Source of the DNA: Fen-1362 sp964597035
Lineage (GTDB): Bacteria > Planctomycetota > Phycisphaerae > Sedimentisphaerales > Anaerobacaceae
Length of the DNA stretch: 64,000 bases
Direction of reading: 5' to 3'
Assembly (NCBI GenBank): GCA_964597035.1
Contig: CAZQWM010000002.1
Coordinates: forward strand, 135,912 to 199,911
Shown: piece after piece, positions 62,048-64,000 of the stretch
Layout: every line of letters starts with the position of its first letter
How positions within the stretch are numbered: position 1 is the stretch's first letter
Program-made: the position numbers and the translations under genes
Notes under the pieces: generated by a model
Told to the model about the DNA's origin: nothing
What the model saw: the letters and a program-made list of their open reading frames with translations, nothing else
Databases searched by the model: none

Positions 62048-62080
62048 CCCCTCGATTTATCGGGGGGTTGCTTTTTTCTT
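62048..62080 (+). terminator. Intrinsic terminator-like hairpin upstream of murC
   Basis: CCCCTCGA / TCGGGGGG pairs over 8 bp (one T-G) with a TTTA loop (62048-62067), then TTGCTTTTTTCTTTG. No plus-strand gene ends here, so it could be an attenuator in the murC leader or the end of a small RNA. Confidence 0.55.
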
Positions 62081-62149
62081 TGCCTGCATTTTCCCGCGCG
62101 TTAGAATCACCGTTTTTACGGGTGACGAATAAGCTCACGGGGATTAAGT

Positions 62150-63640
62150 ATGCCCAAATCGAAAGCGGGGATATGTCCTGCGGAGGCAAGGGCCGGCAGA
62201 GGAGTTGAAGTGGTTACCAACGGCTTTAACGGCCTTACAGGGAAGCGATTTCATTTCATAGGCGCTGGCGGTATCGGAATGAGCGGCCTGGCTGCCCTGT
62301 TAGTCAGGCACAAGGCACTCGTGGCCGGCTCGGACCAGACAGGCGGTGCGGTAATCGCTCGGCTGCGCTCAGCCGGGGCCGATATAAAAATCGGCCACAA
62401 GGAGCATAATTTAGACCCGGCGACCGAGGCCGTTGTAATATCGGCCGCAATCACCGAAGATAATCCGGAGCTAAAGCTGGCCCGGCAACGGGGCATCAAG
62501 GTCTATAAATACGCCGAGATGTTAGGCCGCCTGTTCAACTGCTACAACGGCATCGCAATCGCAGGCACGCACGGCAAAAGCACAACCAGCGGCTGGCTGG
62601 CATACCTCCTGAAACTGGCCATGCTCGACCCAACCTTTATCGTTGGGGCCGACATCCCGCAGCTAAGTGGCAATTCCGGTATCGGCGAGAGTAAGTGGTT
62701 CGTAGCCGAGGCCTGCGAATACGACCGCAGCTTCTTGAACCTCAAGCCCCAAATCGGCTGCATATTGAATATCGAGGCCGACCACCTCGATTACTATAAG
62801 GACGAGGCGGAAATCATCGAGGCGTTTCGCGACTTCGCATCAGGCGTAAAATCAGGCGGCGTCCTGATTGCCAATGGCGAAGATGCCAACGTCGCTAAGG
62901 TGATTAATAGATTACCGGAAAACCTGCGTTGCGAGACCTTCGGTTTCGGCAGGGACTGTAATTACCATCCTGACAATATCGAAGAGGACAATGGGCTTTA
63001 CGAATTCGATATTTATCATATCCGCCCCGGCGGACAAGACGAAAAGCTGCTCGGCCGAACCAAAACAAGCATCCCCGGCCGGCACAATATCGCCAACGCC
63101 CTTGCCGTCACAGCGTCGGCCGTAAGCGCAGGCGTCGAGGCCGGCGAGGCACTTCGGCTGCTGCCGGGCTTTACCGGCGTTGACCGCCGATTAATGCTAA
63201 AGGCACAGGTCAACGGCGTGACCATTCTCGACGACTACGCCCATCACCCGACCGAGATAAAGGCCTCGCTGAAGGCAATCAGGCAGCATTACCAGCCGAA
63301 CCGCCTGTGGTGCATTTTCCAGCCCCATCAGTATAGCCGGACGAGATTTTTATTAGATGACTTTGCCGAAAGCTTCAAACTTGCCGATATAACCATTATG
63401 CCGGAGATTTATTTCGTCCGGGATTCGCAGCAATCCAGAAAAGAAGTAAATTCACAGGTGCTGGTGGACAGGATTCGCGCAAGAGGCAGCGAGGCGATGT
63501 TTATTGACGGATTCGAGGCGATTTGCGATTATTTAACAAAACAGGTTCATAGCGGCGACGTGGTCGTTACAATGGGTGCAGGTGATATCTGGAAGGTGGC
63601 AGATGGATATATTCAGGGACTTAGAGAAAATAGTAGATAA
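62150..63640 (+). CDS. murC: UDP-N-acetylmuramate--L-alanine ligase
   Basis: 496 residues. The N-terminal domain binds UDP-MurNAc (HFIGAGGIGMSGLAALL). The central ATP loop is IAGTHGKSTTSGWLA. LNIEADHLDYY and GRHNIANALA are Mur ligase signatures, and DDYAHHPTEIKASLKA with FQPHQYSRTRFL is typical of MurC. It starts cell-wall peptide assembly in the cytosol. The first 28 residues are an extra tail; the ATG has GGGG about 8 nt upstream. It overlaps murB by 38 nt. Confidence 0.95.
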   Translation: MPKSKAGICPAEARAGRGVEVVTNGFNGLTGKRFHFIGAGGIGMSGLAALLVRHKALVAGSDQTGGAVIARLRSAGADIKIGHKEHNLDPATEAVVISAAITEDNPELKLARQRGIKVYKYAEMLGRLFNCYNGIAIAGTHGKSTTSGWLAYLLKLAMLDPTFIVGADIPQLSGNSGIGESKWFVAEACEYDRSFLNLKPQIGCILNIEADHLDYYKDEAEIIEAFRDFASGVKSGGVLIANGEDANVAKVINRLPENLRCETFGFGRDCNYHPDNIEEDNGLYEFDIYHIRPGGQDEKLLGRTKTSIPGRHNIANALAVTASAVSAGVEAGEALRLLPGFTGVDRRLMLKAQVNGVTILDDYAHHPTEIKASLKAIRQHYQPNRLWCIFQPHQYSRTRFLLDDFAESFKLADITIMPEIYFVRDSQQSRKEVNSQVLVDRIRARGSEAMFIDGFEAICDYLTKQVHSGDVVVTMGAGDIWKVADGYIQGLRENSR

Positions 63641-64000
63641 AAAGCGTTCCTTAGCGAAGGAGACTTGGTACGGCCTGGGCGGGCCCGCGGATTACTTCAT
63701 CAGGCCGAAGAGCGTCGAGCAGCTTACGCAGGTTGTCGAGCGATGCAACGACAATAACGTGCCGATTTACGTGCTGGGGTACGGCTCAAACCTGCTTGTC
63801 AGCGACGAGGGCGTCCGCGGGGCGGTGATACAGCTTAAGACGGACTGCTTCTCGCAGATGAAGTTCGACAAAGAGCAGGTGACCGTCGGCGCAGGCGTAG
63901 AGCTGAGCCGGCTGCTGCTTACCTGCGCCAAGAAAGGCCTTTCCGGCCTTGAGCCGCTTACGGGCATACCCGGGAGTGTGGGTGGTGCGGTGCGGATGAA
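63603..64000 (+). CDS. murB: UDP-N-acetylenolpyruvoylglucosamine reductase (N-terminal part)
   Basis: About 133 codons lie inside the window; the gene runs off the right edge. It starts at ATG 63603 inside the end of murC. FAD-binding motifs are TWYGLGGPADYFIRP, VLGYGSNLLVSDEGVRGAVI and LTGIPGSVGGAVRMN, all typical of MurB. It reduces the enolpyruvyl group to make UDP-MurNAc, the substrate of MurC. Confidence 0.94.
   Translation, partial: MDIFRDLEKIVDKKRSLAKETWYGLGGPADYFIRPKSVEQLTQVVERCNDNNVPIYVLGYGSNLLVSDEGVRGAVIQLKTDCFSQMKFDKEQVTVGAGVELSRLLLTCAKKGLSGLEPLTGIPGSVGGAVRM

Overview
The window reads as a chromosomal segment of a Planctomycetota bacterium, most likely of the class Phycisphaerae (for example Sedimentisphaerales). 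This is an inference from gene content, not from a search. Supporting signs are an EF-Tu without the usual RGITI switch I motif, a uL2 with NPVSHPMGGGEGR in place of NPVDHPHGGGEG, two PEP-CTERM proteins, HEAT-repeat lipoproteins, and peptidoglycan genes (murC, murB). Base composition is near 50% G+C.

Region 1 (1-21183, minus strand) is a merged beta/str/S10 superoperon. In transcription order it holds tRNA-Thr(GGT), tuf, rpmG, tRNA-Trp, secE, nusG, rplK, rplA, rplJ, rplL, rpoB, rpoC, rpsL, rpsG, fusA, then rpsJ, rplC, rplD, rplW, rplB, rpsS, rplV and rpsC (cut by the window edge). An intrinsic terminator lies between rpsG and fusA. A separate promoter with a leader of about 410 nt precedes rpsJ. 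uL22 carries an N-terminal XRE-like helix-turn-helix domain and bL12 a charged N-terminal tail.

Region 2 (21432-31000) holds a HEAT-repeat lipoprotein with a XerD-type recombinase, a PEP-CTERM protein behind a structured leader, a lipoprotein-galE-eukaryote-type hexokinase operon, and a tRNA-Thr(CGT)-redox protein-LarE unit.

Region 3 (30431-49485) is the most unusual part. A three-gene operon encodes a PilT-like ATPase, a membrane-anchored GspE homologue whose ATPase motifs have decayed, and a CvpA-like membrane protein. An AmmeMemoRadiSam operon encodes a radical SAM enzyme, a tiny Tat-like protein, a Memo-AMMECR1 fusion, and a 1311-residue fusion of spermidine-synthase-like, FMN-binding and NosR/NapH-type Fe-S modules. 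A macro domain-ADH-PolX-THEP1-SagB-RtcA run follows, with a short repeat inserted at the 3' end of polX.

Region 4 (49559-57000) has a second PEP-CTERM gene with clean promoter and terminator, then a lexA-DUF72-umuD-umuC SOS operon. Its promoter spacer contains an 18-bp perfect palindrome, and its start codon sits almost at the predicted transcription start. Divergent genes encode a lipoprotein with a secretin-like end, CobO and IspD. Several genes here look leaderless.

Region 5 (57029-64000) holds an HNH-AP2 endonuclease-like protein, a single-chain BsuBI/PstI-type restriction-modification enzyme between two near-identical 19-nt repeats, a small membrane protein, and murC-murB (murB cut by the window end).
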